DNA of 64,000 nt from Zeimonas sp032027205 (GTDB lineage Bacteria; Pseudomonadota; Gammaproteobacteria; Burkholderiales; Burkholderiaceae_E), in the NCBI GenBank assembly GCA_032027205.1, contig JAVSMN010000001.1:3599418-3663417 (forward strand), given 5' to 3'. A program made the position numbers and the translations under genes. A model generated the notes under the pieces. The model did no database searches and had not been told where the DNA came from. It saw only the letters and a program-made list of their open reading frames with translations. Shown here piece after piece: positions 9,340 to 17,672 of the stretch (position 1 is the first letter of the stretch; every line of letters begins with the position of its first letter).

Positions 9340-9920
9340 GCCCCGTCGCTTCCCGCGCGCAGCGTTGCAGGCGCACGGTGCTGCGCGTGCTATGCGCGGG
9401 CGCTCCGTTGCTGGTTTCGCTGCGCCTGCAGCGAGCCGGCGCCGCACAGGCGCCGGTCGAGCAGGTCAAGGCCGCATACCTGCTGAAGTTCCCGGAATTC
9501 ATCGAATGGCCGCCCAGCGCGTTCCCGACGGCGGCCTCGCCGTTCGTCATCGCCGTATCCGGCGCCGATGACGTCTACGTCGAATTGCGCGCAATGGCAA
9601 CGGGAAGCCGGGTGCTGGGACGTGCGGTCGAGGTACGCCGGCTGCAGAACCCCGAGCCGGGTTTCGTCACACAACTGGTGTTCGTCGGCAACGACCGGGC
9701 GACGCAGCTTCCCGCCTGGGTCGATGCCTATGCGGGGCGGCCCGTGGCCATCGTCGCCGACACCGCCGGCGGCCTGGAGAGCGGCGCGACGCTGAACTTC
9801 GTCGAAACGGCTGCGCGGCTTCGCTTCGAAGCAGCGCCGGCCGCGGCCGAACGTTCGGGCCTGCGCCTGAGCTCGCGCCTGCTGGGCGTGGCCGAGCGCG
9901 TGCTGAAGGGGGGTGCATGA
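9336..9920 (+). CDS. YfiR family (DUF4154) periplasmic protein
   Basis: A 194-residue protein. The GTG at 9336 overlaps the receptor stop (GTGA) and gives a basic start followed by a hydrophobic segment, as expected for an exported protein. The mature part begins VEQVKAAYLLKFPEFIEWP, characteristic of YfiR/DUF4154. In Pseudomonas, YfiR is a periplasmic repressor of the CHASE8-bearing diguanylate cyclase YfiN. Here the adjacent CHASE8 protein is a histidine kinase, so a similar inhibitory role acting on a kinase is likely but inferred. The stop overlaps the kinase start (ATGA). Confidence 0.87.
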   Translation: MSPVASRAQRCRRTVLRVLCAGAPLLVSLRLQRAGAAQAPVEQVKAAYLLKFPEFIEWPPSAFPTAASPFVIAVSGADDVYVELRAMATGSRVLGRAVEVRRLQNPEPGFVTQLVFVGNDRATQLPAWVDAYAGRPVAIVADTAGGLESGATLNFVETAARLRFEAAPAAAERSGLRLSSRLLGVAERVLKGGA

Positions 9921-11788
9921 ACGGCCCCACGTTGCGCGGCCAACTGACGTTCGCCTCGATGGCGACGACCTTCGTTGCGCTGCTGCTGGCGGCGGGGGCG
10001 CTGCTCGGCTACGAACTGAACACCTATCGGCGCGCATGGGTGGAGGACCTGCATGCGCAGGCCGACCTGATCGCTCGCGCGACGGCGCCCGCGCTCGTCT
10101 TCGACGATCGAAAGACCGCCTCGGAAAACCTGGCGCTGCTCGGGAGCCGACATCGGATCCGTGCCGCGGCGATCTACATCGACGGCGGTCCGCCGTTCGC
10201 CCAATACCGCGCGGATCCCGACCAGGCCGTTCCAGCCGTCGATCCGGACGGCGCAGGCGCCAGCGAGCACTTCTCGGGAACGACGCTGGAGGTCGTCTAC
10301 CCGGTCGAGCAGGACGGAAAGCAGATCGGCTCGATCTTCCTGCGCGCCGAGCACGACATTCGCGACCGGGCAATCGGTTATGCGGCGATCCTGGCCGCGG
10401 TGGGCGTGGTGAGCCTGCTGCTCGCCGGCCTGGTGTTCGGCCGCCTGCAACGGGTGGTCACCGATCCGCTCGCACGCATCTCGGAAGTCGCGCAGCGCGT
10501 GATGGCGCGCCGGGACTGGAACCTGCGGGCGCCGCCGACGCGCAACCGCGACATCGCCGTACTCGTGGATGCCTTCAACGGAATGCTCGACGAGGTGAAG
10601 AAGGCGACCGGGGAGCTCGAACACGAGACGCTCGAGCGGCGGCAGGCCGAAGCGCGACTGCAGTTCGCCGATCGAAGAAAGGACGAATTCCTCGCCACCC
10701 TGGCCCACGAACTGCGCAACCCGCTCGCGCCGATGGCCAACGCCACGACGATGATCCGGCTCTCGAACGGCGATGAACGCATGCGCGAGAAGGGCGTGGA
10801 GATTCTCGAGCGGCAACTGCGGCACATCGTGCGGCTGATCGACGACCTGCTCGACGTCTCGCGCATCACTACCGGCAAACTCTCGCTGCAGATCGAGAAT
10901 CTCGATCTCGTTCACGTGCTGCATGCGGCGCTGGAGATTGCCCAGCCGACCTTCGCCGAGCGCGGTCTCACGCTGGAAACCGAAATCCCCCAGGAGCGCT
11001 GCGTAGTGCGCGGCGACTCGGCACGGCTGCTGCAGGTACTGTCGAACCTGCTGGGCAACGCCGCGCGCTACACGCCGCCGGGCGGGCGCGTGCGACTCGA
11101 GATGCGCGCGCTGCCCGGCGCCGTCGAGATCGACGTCGCCGACAACGGGATCGGCATCGCTCGCGAGATGCAGCAACGCGTGTTCGAACTGTTCGAACAG
11201 GCCGACAAGTCGCTCGAGCGGGGCAACACCGGGCTAGGCATCGGGCTGACCTTGTCGCGCCAGCTCGTCGAATTGCACGGCGGCGAGATCCGCCTGCGCA
11301 GCGGCGGCATCGGGCAGGGCAGCACGTTCACCGTTCGCTTGCCGCGCGCGGAACACCCGGACGAACCGTCCGACAAGCCGCAGCCGGAGAGCGGGCGGCC
11401 GGTGCGACCGCTGGACGTCGTGGTCGCCGACGACAACGTCGATTTTGCCTGGAGTCTTTCGGAGCTGCTCGACTCGGCGGGCCACCGGGTGAGGGTCTTT
11501 CACGACGGCGTCGATGCGCTGCAGGCGATCCGCACGGCGTCGCCGGACGTTGCGATCCTCGACATCGGCATGCCGCGGATGAACGGTTACGAGGTCGCTC
11601 GCCTGGTGAAAGCGGAAATCCGCGCGCCCATCGTTCTGGTGGCGCTCACCGGATGGGGGCAGGTGGGCGACCGCGAAGCGGCGTCGCGCGCCGGCTTCGA
11701 CCATCATCTCGTCAAGCCGGTGGTACCGGAGGAGCTGCTCGCGTTGCTCGCCGCACAGGCGGCGCGTGGATCCGGCAACAGCCGTTAG
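9917..11788 (+). CDS. Hybrid sensor histidine kinase/response regulator with CHASE8 and HAMP
   Basis: A 623-residue protein. An N-terminal transmembrane helix (about residues 12-35) and a CHASE8-like periplasmic region containing RATAPALVFDDRKTASENL are followed by a second helix near 160, HAMP to about 240, and a HisKA box with phosphoacceptor His264 (ATLAHELRNPLAP). A HATPase domain comes next (NLLGNAARYTPPGG, GLGIGLTLSRQLV). The C-terminal receiver domain has Asp549 in AILDIGMPRMNGYE. CHASE8 partners with YfiR-type proteins, which matches the gene directly upstream. The gene overlaps yfiR by four bases and the convergent DUF488 gene by four bases. Confidence 0.93.
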   Translation: MNGPTLRGQLTFASMATTFVALLLAAGALLGYELNTYRRAWVEDLHAQADLIARATAPALVFDDRKTASENLALLGSRHRIRAAAIYIDGGPPFAQYRADPDQAVPAVDPDGAGASEHFSGTTLEVVYPVEQDGKQIGSIFLRAEHDIRDRAIGYAAILAAVGVVSLLLAGLVFGRLQRVVTDPLARISEVAQRVMARRDWNLRAPPTRNRDIAVLVDAFNGMLDEVKKATGELEHETLERRQAEARLQFADRRKDEFLATLAHELRNPLAPMANATTMIRLSNGDERMREKGVEILERQLRHIVRLIDDLLDVSRITTGKLSLQIENLDLVHVLHAALEIAQPTFAERGLTLETEIPQERCVVRGDSARLLQVLSNLLGNAARYTPPGGRVRLEMRALPGAVEIDVADNGIGIAREMQQRVFELFEQADKSLERGNTGLGIGLTLSRQLVELHGGEIRLRSGGIGQGSTFTVRLPRAEHPDEPSDKPQPESGRPVRPLDVVVADDNVDFAWSLSELLDSAGHRVRVFHDGVDALQAIRTASPDVAILDIGMPRMNGYEVARLVKAEIRAPIVLVALTGWGQVGDREAASRAGFDHHLVKPVVPEELLALLAAQAARGSGNSR

Positions 11789-12150
11789 TGCCCCAGCCGC
11801 GTAATCTCTTCGCGCAACACGACGGCCTGGTTGTGCTGCTCGTCCTTCGCCGAGTACACCAGCGTGAGCGGACGGTCTCCGGCCGCACGCACCAGCGCGC
11901 GTAGCCGTTCACGCGTTTCGGGCTGGGCGAGCTCGTCGCGGTAGCGCTCGCGGAATGCCTCCCAGCGTTCGGGTTCGTGACCGAACCACTTTCGCAGCGC
12001 GGTACTCGGCGCGACGTCTTTCGCCCATTCGTCGAGCGCGAGTTCTTCCTTGCGCCGTCCGCGCGGCCAGACGCGATCGACGAGCACTCGATAGCCGTCG
12101 TCGCGGCCCGGATCTTCGTAGGCGCGCTGAATCGAAACCTTGCGAGGCAT
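11785..12150 (-). CDS. DUF488 family protein
   Basis: A 121-residue protein with the DUF488 pattern: an early RAYEDP, then YRVLVDRVWPRGRRKEELALDEW, and a C-terminal LTLVYSAKDEQHNQAVVL. No biochemical function is established for the family. It overlaps the end of the convergent hybrid kinase gene by four bases, and the methyltransferase gene ends 12 bp upstream of its start on the same strand. A short operon of the two is possible. Confidence 0.9.
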   Translation of the reverse strand: MPRKVSIQRAYEDPGRDDGYRVLVDRVWPRGRRKEELALDEWAKDVAPSTALRKWFGHEPERWEAFRERYRDELAQPETRERLRALVRAAGDRPLTLVYSAKDEQHNQAVVLREEITRLGH

Positions 12151-12162
12151 GACGCCTCGATC

Positions 12163-12954
12163 TTAATGCAAGCTGCCGCGCGTGGCCCAGGCGCGCGCCT
12201 CGAGCTCGATCGAACCGTCCGGAGCGACCGGCAGCGTGGCCCGAATGCGCTCTCGCAGCGCATCGCGCCGAACCTCATCGAGCGACATTGCATAGGTTGG
12301 CGCAGGTCCCTGCCCGCCGAGGAACGGCGACCAGTAATCGTCGAAATCGCGAAAGCGCGTCGGCACGTCGATCGCACGGACCTGAACGTCCCGCAGTCCG
12401 GCTTCGGCAAAGAGCGCTTCCAGGCCGTGCGACGAGCAGAGCGGAAAGCGCTGTCCTTCGTCCAGCGCCTGCGCATCGGCATCGAGTTGCACCGCCGCGT
12501 CCCAGAACACGCGCATCATCCGCATCCCTTGTGCGTAGTCCCAGACATAGGCGGCGATCACGGCGTCGGGGCGCGCAACGCGGATCATCTCGGCGAGAGC
12601 GGCCCGCGGCTCGGGGATGAAATTCAGCACGAGGGCGCTCACGGCGATGTCGAACGACACGTCGAAGGGAAGCCGCCGCGCGTCGGCAACGGCGAAACGT
12701 GCGCGCGGATCGGCAACGTGCGCACGTGCATGGTCGACGAAGGCCTGCGAAGCGTCGATACCGTCGACGCGACGCGGTGCATAGCGCTCGAGGATCGTCT
12801 CGGTGAGCGCTCCCGTGCCGCAGCCGACGTCGAGCCAACAGAGATCGGCGGGCGGCTCGAGCCACGCCAGGAACGAACGTGCGACGAGCCGGCTCCAGCG
12901 CCCGACGTAGGGCTCGTACCGATCGCCGACACTCCAGGCCTCGGTCGCGTTCAT
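12163..12954 (-). CDS. Class I SAM-dependent methyltransferase
   Basis: The ATG at 12954 gives a 263-residue protein starting MNATEAWSVGDRYEPYVGRW, a common opening in this family; a longer frame reaching 13146 has low-complexity codons and is less likely. The SAM-binding motif I is CWLDVGCGTGALTET. Later blocks include GIDASQAFVDHAR, FAVADARRLPF and a post-motif region FDIAVSALVLNFIPEP. The substrate cannot be told from the sequence. The gene lies upstream of the DUF488 gene on the same strand. Confidence 0.85.
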   Translation of the reverse strand: MNATEAWSVGDRYEPYVGRWSRLVARSFLAWLEPPADLCWLDVGCGTGALTETILERYAPRRVDGIDASQAFVDHARAHVADPRARFAVADARRLPFDVSFDIAVSALVLNFIPEPRAALAEMIRVARPDAVIAAYVWDYAQGMRMMRVFWDAAVQLDADAQALDEGQRFPLCSSHGLEALFAEAGLRDVQVRAIDVPTRFRDFDDYWSPFLGGQGPAPTYAMSLDEVRRDALRERIRATLPVAPDGSIELEARAWATRGSLH

Positions 12955-13144
12955 CGTCGGCCTCCCGAGACGGGAATTCCGGCCAGTATGGGCCATCGTC
13001 GGGTCGTCGGGCCAGGGCATTCCGACTGATGGCTGCGTCGATCGGCGTTCGCTGTCGGGAGCACCGCTTGCTCGGGGACGTCGCCGCCGGAGGGAGTCTG
13101 CAGTCTCCACGCCCCCGAGGCGCCCACTGCAAGGAGCTTCCGGC

Positions 13145-13582
13145 ATGAGATCCGCCGCGCTGATGTTGTCGTGTCTCGTGGGCGCCTTCGTCGTCGCTCC
13201 TGCAACTGCGGAAGACTTCCATCACGTCGTCGCCGGCCTGAATTACCGCATCGCCCACGGCGCGCATGCCGGGCTCGCGCAGGCGGTGCGCTCGAATCCG
13301 AACACCGGGAAAGTCCTCGTCCGCTATGCCAACGCGGAAACCGAGTGGGTCGATGCGAAACGCCTGACCGCGCAACCGCAGCCGCTCGCCACCGAAGCCG
13401 GACCCTACCTGTTCGTCGCTGCGGCGTTGGCGTGCCTCCTGGACAAGAGTGGATGTGCGCGCAATGCGCCGTCGCAGACGTCACCTGCGATCGCGCCTCG
13501 ACCGGTTCGTGCGCGCGTCGTCCGCGACAGCGACAGGCTCACCCCCGTTCTTGCGACTTCGGTGGCAGGCGCAACGCGCTAG
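13145..13582 (+). CDS. Small exported hypothetical protein
   Basis: A 145-residue protein with a clear signal peptide (residues 1-22, cleavage expected after ATA of APATA-EDF). The mature part has a short domain with YRIAHGAHAGLAQAVRSN and VRYANAETEWVDAKRL, a second hydrophobic stretch (YLFVAAALACLL), then a Pro/Arg-rich tail. I do not recognise the family. A GGAGC sequence precedes the ATG. It is divergent from the methyltransferase and converges with the glycosyltransferase gene, overlapping it by four bases. Confidence 0.6.
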   Translation: MRSAALMLSCLVGAFVVAPATAEDFHHVVAGLNYRIAHGAHAGLAQAVRSNPNTGKVLVRYANAETEWVDAKRLTAQPQPLATEAGPYLFVAAALACLLDKSGCARNAPSQTSPAIAPRPVRARVVRDSDRLTPVLATSVAGATR

Positions 13583-14628
13583 CGTCCGGAAGAAAGCCGA
13601 ACGACTTCGGCAGCCCCGAGCGCGGCTGCAGCGAATTCGGCGAACGCATCGTCCCAACGGCGCGCCGGCCCTCGCGATTCGAGGTTGGCGCGCAGGCGCG
13701 CACGCAGCGACGCGTCTGCGATCACTCGTCGCAGCGCCTCGTCGAGGGCGTCGGTGTCGCCGACCGCGACGAGCAGCGCATCGATCCCGTCCTGGAACAG
13801 TCGTTCGGCATCGCCCACGCGACAGGCAACTGCCGGAAGCGCGCGCGCCGCCGCTTCGGCCAGCGCCATTCCGTAGGACTCGAAGCGACTCGGAAAGACG
13901 AAGGCGTCGGCAAGGTCCATCCGTTCGACGACGCCCTGCGCATCGAGCGGGCCATGACGGACGATTCGCGCCGCGATCCCGAGGCGCCGAGATACATCGT
14001 CGAAGCGGCGTGCGTAGGCGGGGTTGGCACGATCGTCGCCGACCACGTGCCAGCGCCAGGCGAGCGAGCGCAGCGAAGCCAGCGCCGAAAGCAGGCCGAC
14101 CAGGCCCTTGGCGGGCAGCAGATTGGATACCGTCAGCAGTTCGACGGCGTCCGCCGCGCCGCGAGCCTCCTTGCGCCTCGGCGCGAGGAACGGCTCGCGC
14201 AAGCCGGGCTCGCAGTGCACGATCGTCTGCTGCGGATGCCGCCGTAGAAGCGTTCGTCGCAGCGCCTCGCCGGGAACGACCACCACGGTTGCGGCAGCGA
14301 CGATCTCGTCCTCGATCGACTCGCGGCGTCCGCGCTCCGCCCCATCGATCGCCGGGTCGCACGACGGCAGCCAGTGCAGCAGTACGCCGCGGTTACCCGC
14401 TTCGAGGCCACGCCGGCCCGCAAGCCGCTCGAGCAGCAGGCCGTCCCAGATGCGGAACGCTGCCGTGCGCTCGCGAAAGCGCGCCTCGACCTCGTCGGTG
14501 TCGACGACGACCGACGACAGCGGGAATCGGCTTCGGGCCGCGGCATCGAGCAGGCATCGGTCGTAGACGTTGCCGCCCGATGGGCGATCGAGCGGGGGGT
14601 GCAGCAGCTCGAAGCGCGCGAACGACAC
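13579..14628 (-). CDS. Glycosyltransferase family 4-like protein
   Basis: A 349-residue GT-B glycosyltransferase. The N-terminal acceptor domain includes LDRPSGGNVYDRCLLD. The donor-binding half shows LLTVSNLLPAKGLVGLLSAL and the E-x7-E motif in FPSRFESYGMALAEAAARAL. It is the last gene of a minus-strand run: isochorismatase-like, RibD-like, BchC-like dehydrogenase, PTPS-like, then this gene, with 9 bp after the PTPS-like gene. In that setting it probably glycosylates a small pterin-like product rather than a polysaccharide. That assignment is inference from neighbours. Confidence 0.87.
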   Translation of the reverse strand: MSFARFELLHPPLDRPSGGNVYDRCLLDAAARSRFPLSSVVVDTDEVEARFRERTAAFRIWDGLLLERLAGRRGLEAGNRGVLLHWLPSCDPAIDGAERGRRESIEDEIVAAATVVVVPGEALRRTLLRRHPQQTIVHCEPGLREPFLAPRRKEARGAADAVELLTVSNLLPAKGLVGLLSALASLRSLAWRWHVVGDDRANPAYARRFDDVSRRLGIAARIVRHGPLDAQGVVERMDLADAFVFPSRFESYGMALAEAAARALPAVACRVGDAERLFQDGIDALLVAVGDTDALDEALRRVIADASLRARLRANLESRGPARRWDDAFAEFAAAALGAAEVVRLSSGR

Positions 14629-14637
14629 GTCGCGCTC

Positions 14638-15006
14638 CTATCGCCGGTACGCCGCCCAGTTGCGGTCGTTCTCCCACAGTCGCACGGTGAGTGCGAGCCG
14701 CTGCTCGTCGACTCTCGGCGCGAGCATCGCGTGGAAGATGCGCGCGAAATGCTCGAGGCTGGGGTTCAGCCCGTCGAACGCGGGCAGGTCGTTGAGCACC
14801 CGTTCGCCGAGCTGCGCGACGATGTCGTCTGCTGCGTTGCCGAGCGCGACGATGTCGACGAGAAAGCCGTGCTCGTCGAGTTCGTGCCCCTCGACGACGA
14901 TGTCGGCGCGGTAACGATGGCTGTGCGTCGCGTTCTCCGCACCCCAGTCACCGCCGACGAGCCGGTGACGGGCGATGAACTCGCGCGTGATCGACAACTG
15001 GTACAT
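14638..15006 (-). CDS. 6-pyruvoyltetrahydropterin synthase/QueD-like protein lacking the usual catalytic Cys
   Basis: A 122-residue T-fold protein. Zinc-ligand histidines are visible in FIARHRL and ATHSHRYRADI, matching the QueD/PTPS pattern, and a C-terminal Glu occurs in VRLWENDRNW. The family's nucleophilic Cys, expected a few residues before the H-x-H motif, is absent (the segment reads GGDWGAENATHSH). The protein therefore may do a different reaction on a dihydropterin-type substrate. It begins 8 bp after the dehydrogenase stop and precedes the glycosyltransferase by 9 bp, so all are one operon. Confidence 0.85.
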   Translation of the reverse strand: MYQLSITREFIARHRLVGGDWGAENATHSHRYRADIVVEGHELDEHGFLVDIVALGNAADDIVAQLGERVLNDLPAFDGLNPSLEHFARIFHAMLAPRVDEQRLALTVRLWENDRNWAAYRR

Positions 15007-15014
15007 GAGTGGCT

Positions 15015-16043
15015 TCAGCGGTATTCGAACACCGCCTGCAGCACCCCGTCGGCGCGCGCGCTCACCAGCTCGAAGGCGCGCTGGCAGTCGTCGAAGCGGA
15101 AGTGATGCGTGACGAAACGCTGTGGCCCGATGCGCGCGAGCGCGCGCCACGCCGTGTCGAAGCGTCTGCGCCGGTCCCAGCGACCCGACAGCCGGGGGGC
15201 GATCCGGCTGACCTGGCTCGAGACGAGCGCGATGCGCCGACGGTGGAAACCCGCGCCGAGCTCGATCGCGGCAGGTCCGGCGCCGTACCACGACGCGACG
15301 ACGATGCGCGCGTCGTAGCCGGCGAGCTCGATCGCCTGGTTCAGCGCCTGCGCATTGCCCGACAACTCGATCACGAGGTCGAGTCCGTCGTCGCCGCGAC
15401 CGACGAAGAGCCGCTCGCGCAATGCTGCGCATTGCGCCGGGTCGACCGGGTCGACCGAGCAGTGCGCACCCAGCGCGAGCGAACGTTCGCGCCGATGCGC
15501 GATGGGGTCGGCGCTCGCCAGCAGGTCGAGCGGGAATTCTCCGAGCAGGGCGACCGTCAGCAGGCCGACCACGCCCTGGCCCTGCACGAGAACGCGTTCG
15601 TCCAGGCGAGGCTGGGCGTCGAGCACGAAGCTGGCGGCCGACTCGACGCTCGGCAGGAACAGCGCGGCGAGCGGGTCGACCTCGGCCGGGATCGCGACGA
15701 CGTCGCGCATCGGCACCACCGCGTAGTCCTGGTGCGGATGGAAGGCGAACACGCGTCGTTGCAGCCAGGCCCGATCGACCTCGGCGCCCGCGTCGATGAT
15801 CTCACCGACGAGCGCGTAGCCGTAGGCAAAGGGATACGACGCGCCGGCGCGCAGGCCGGCGATGCGCTCGTCGAGCGGCAGGTCGTTGGGCAGCCGCCCT
15901 TCGAAGACGAGCGACTCGGTGCCCGGACTGATCGCCGAATACAGCGTGCGGATCAGCACCTCGTTGGCGGCGAGCGCGTGCAGGCTCGCGTGGCCGACCG
16001 CCACCTTGCGCGGAGCGACGTGGTGGATGGCGCGCGCCTTCAT
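15015..16043 (-). CDS. Zinc-type alcohol dehydrogenase-like protein (BchC-like)
   Basis: The ATG at 16043 gives 342 residues starting MKARAIHHVAPRKVAV. The early segment TLYSAISPGTESLVFEGRLP resembles BchC-type dehydrogenases and lacks the catalytic-zinc cysteine of classical alcohol dehydrogenases. The cofactor domain shows VLVQGQGVVGLLTVALL. The protein thus belongs to the medium-chain dehydrogenase family but may not be zinc-dependent. It is the third gene of the five-gene minus-strand operon, between the RibD-like reductase and the PTPS-like gene. Likely it oxidises or reduces a side chain of the pathway intermediate (inference). Confidence 0.85.
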   Translation of the reverse strand: MKARAIHHVAPRKVAVGHASLHALAANEVLIRTLYSAISPGTESLVFEGRLPNDLPLDERIAGLRAGASYPFAYGYALVGEIIDAGAEVDRAWLQRRVFAFHPHQDYAVVPMRDVVAIPAEVDPLAALFLPSVESAASFVLDAQPRLDERVLVQGQGVVGLLTVALLGEFPLDLLASADPIAHRRERSLALGAHCSVDPVDPAQCAALRERLFVGRGDDGLDLVIELSGNAQALNQAIELAGYDARIVVASWYGAGPAAIELGAGFHRRRIALVSSQVSRIAPRLSGRWDRRRRFDTAWRALARIGPQRFVTHHFRFDDCQRAFELVSARADGVLQAVFEYR

Positions 16044-16113
16044 CGAACGACCGACAGCCGCATTGCGCGTGTCTTCATTGCCCACCCGGCGGGCGGATCC
16101 ACGCGCGGCTGCG

Positions 16114-16872
16114 TCATCGCGAACACAGCGGCCCGTACGCGACGAGGTCGGCGCCCACCGTCTGGTAGCGGCAATCGACGATCGTCAGCGGCGCCTCGCT
16201 GCGCGGCCGGCACGGCTGCTCGAGCGCCTTGACGCCACCCAGCAGCGTAGGTGCGATCGTGACGATGCAGTAGTCGACGAGTTGCGCGGCGAGGATCGAC
16301 TGGATGACCTCGGCCCCGCCCTCGACCATCACCGAGCGCAGCCCGAGCGAGCCGAGTCGATCGAGCGCCGCATCGAGGTCGACGCGTCCGTCGGGCGATC
16401 TTGCGACGCGCTGCACGCATGCGCCCAGCGTCGTGAGTCGTGCCGCCTTCGCCTGCGGGGCGCGGTCGGTGGTCACGATGATCGGCCGATGCGAAGGATG
16501 GTTCAGCAGCCGCGCGCTCTCCGGGAATCGCAGGCGGCTGTCGAGGACCACCGGTTGCGGATCGTCGCCGAGACAGTGGCGCACGGTGAGTTGCGGGTCG
16601 TCGCTGAGGACCGTGTTCACGCCGACCAACAGCGCATCGTGCAGCCCGCGCAGCCGATGCGTCATCTCGAGCGTCTTGCGGCAACTGAGCGCGTACGGAC
16701 GCGAGCGCGAGACCGACACGCTGCCGTCGATGCTCTGCGACCAGCTCAGCGTGACGAAGGGACGCTCGCGCATCCAGCGCCGGTGCGCGACGAGCCGGCT
16801 GGCGAGCGGGCGCAGGAACGCCATCTCGTCGGAGACCGTGAAACGTTCGTCGAAGCGGGGCAACGCGTGCAC
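16114..16872 (-). CDS. RibD C-terminal (reductase) domain protein
   Basis: A protein of 252 residues from the GTG at 16872, or 236 from the ATG at 16824; both are in frame and I prefer neither strongly. It carries the RibD reductase signature: PFVTLSWSQSIDG, LLVGVNTVLSDDPQLTVR and SVMVEGGAEVI. The deaminase half of RibD is absent. Such stand-alone domains reduce ribosylamino-pyrimidines or related pterin/deazapurine precursors with NADPH. Its neighbours (PTPS-like, dehydrogenase, glycosyltransferase) suggest secondary pterin-type metabolism, not housekeeping riboflavin synthesis. The upstream isochorismatase-like gene ends 104 bp before it. Confidence 0.87.
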   Translation of the reverse strand: MHALPRFDERFTVSDEMAFLRPLASRLVAHRRWMRERPFVTLSWSQSIDGSVSVSRSRPYALSCRKTLEMTHRLRGLHDALLVGVNTVLSDDPQLTVRHCLGDDPQPVVLDSRLRFPESARLLNHPSHRPIIVTTDRAPQAKAARLTTLGACVQRVARSPDGRVDLDAALDRLGSLGLRSVMVEGGAEVIQSILAAQLVDYCIVTIAPTLLGGVKALEQPCRPRSEAPLTIVDCRYQTVGADLVAYGPLCSR

Positions 16873-16976
16873 GGGCGGGCCTCGTTCGCGGCAATGCGAT
16901 GCCAGATCGTACTGCCGCAGTCGGCCGGCGCTGTCGATGCCCCCGCGCGCGGAGGCGGGCGAGGGCGCTGCCCAGC

Positions 16977-17540
16977 TCAACGCCGATCCACCGGGACCTG
17001 CTTGACGATCTCCAGCATCTGGCGGAAGTGCGGATGCTCGCTCGAGCGCATCCACTCGAAGAGCACCATTTCGGGCGAGACGAGGGTTGCGCCGGCCTGC
17101 TGCAGGCGCTGCATCCCCAGTCGATGGTCGGCGGCGCGCCGCGATCCGCAGGCCGGCTCGACGACCCAGACGCGGCGCTCGTGCCGCAGCAGTCCGAGCG
17201 CGGTCTGCAGCAGGCAGACGTGCGCTTCGCAGCCGGCGACGACGACCTGACGCGCGCGCGGCGCGAGCTCGTCGAGCGCAGCGCACAGCCCATCCTCGCA
17301 GGCATCGAAGTGCCGCTTCACCACGGTGACGTCGCACAGCGCGCCCACTGCGTCGACGTTCGGCCCGAGCCCCTGCGGGTTCTGCTCGGTGCCGATCACC
17401 GGCAAGCCGAGCACACGCGCGCCCGAGGCCAACTGCACCGCACAACGCACGACTTCGTCGGCGCCCAGGATCGCCGGCATCAGGCGCGCCTGGTAGTCGA
17501 CGAGCACCAGCGCGCAGCGCGCGGCATCGATCGTGTCCAT
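16977..17540 (-). CDS. Isochorismatase family cysteine hydrolase
   Basis: A 187-residue protein with the family triad in place: Asp in CALVLVDYQARL, Lys in VTVVKRHFDA and Cys in VVVAGCEAHVCLLQTALGL. The cis-peptide region also fits. Members hydrolyse small amides, ureides or vinyl ethers, and the substrate is not evident here. It is probably the first gene of the minus-strand operon ending with the glycosyltransferase. Its start lies 132 bp from the divergent HpaB-like gene, so the gap between them probably holds both promoters. Confidence 0.9.
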   Translation of the reverse strand: MDTIDAARCALVLVDYQARLMPAILGADEVVRCAVQLASGARVLGLPVIGTEQNPQGLGPNVDAVGALCDVTVVKRHFDACEDGLCAALDELAPRARQVVVAGCEAHVCLLQTALGLLRHERRVWVVEPACGSRRAADHRLGMQRLQQAGATLVSPEMVLFEWMRSSEHPHFRQMLEIVKQVPVDRR

Positions 17541-17672
17541 TCGCTTCTCCCGTCGTCGCCCCGGATCGCGGAACCCGGAACGTCGCACCGAGTGTAGACG
17601 TTGACCCGCAGGCAGTGCAGTGGTCATCTTCTCGAAAGAGCGCCTTTGCGCCAACCGACAGGAGAGAGATCG

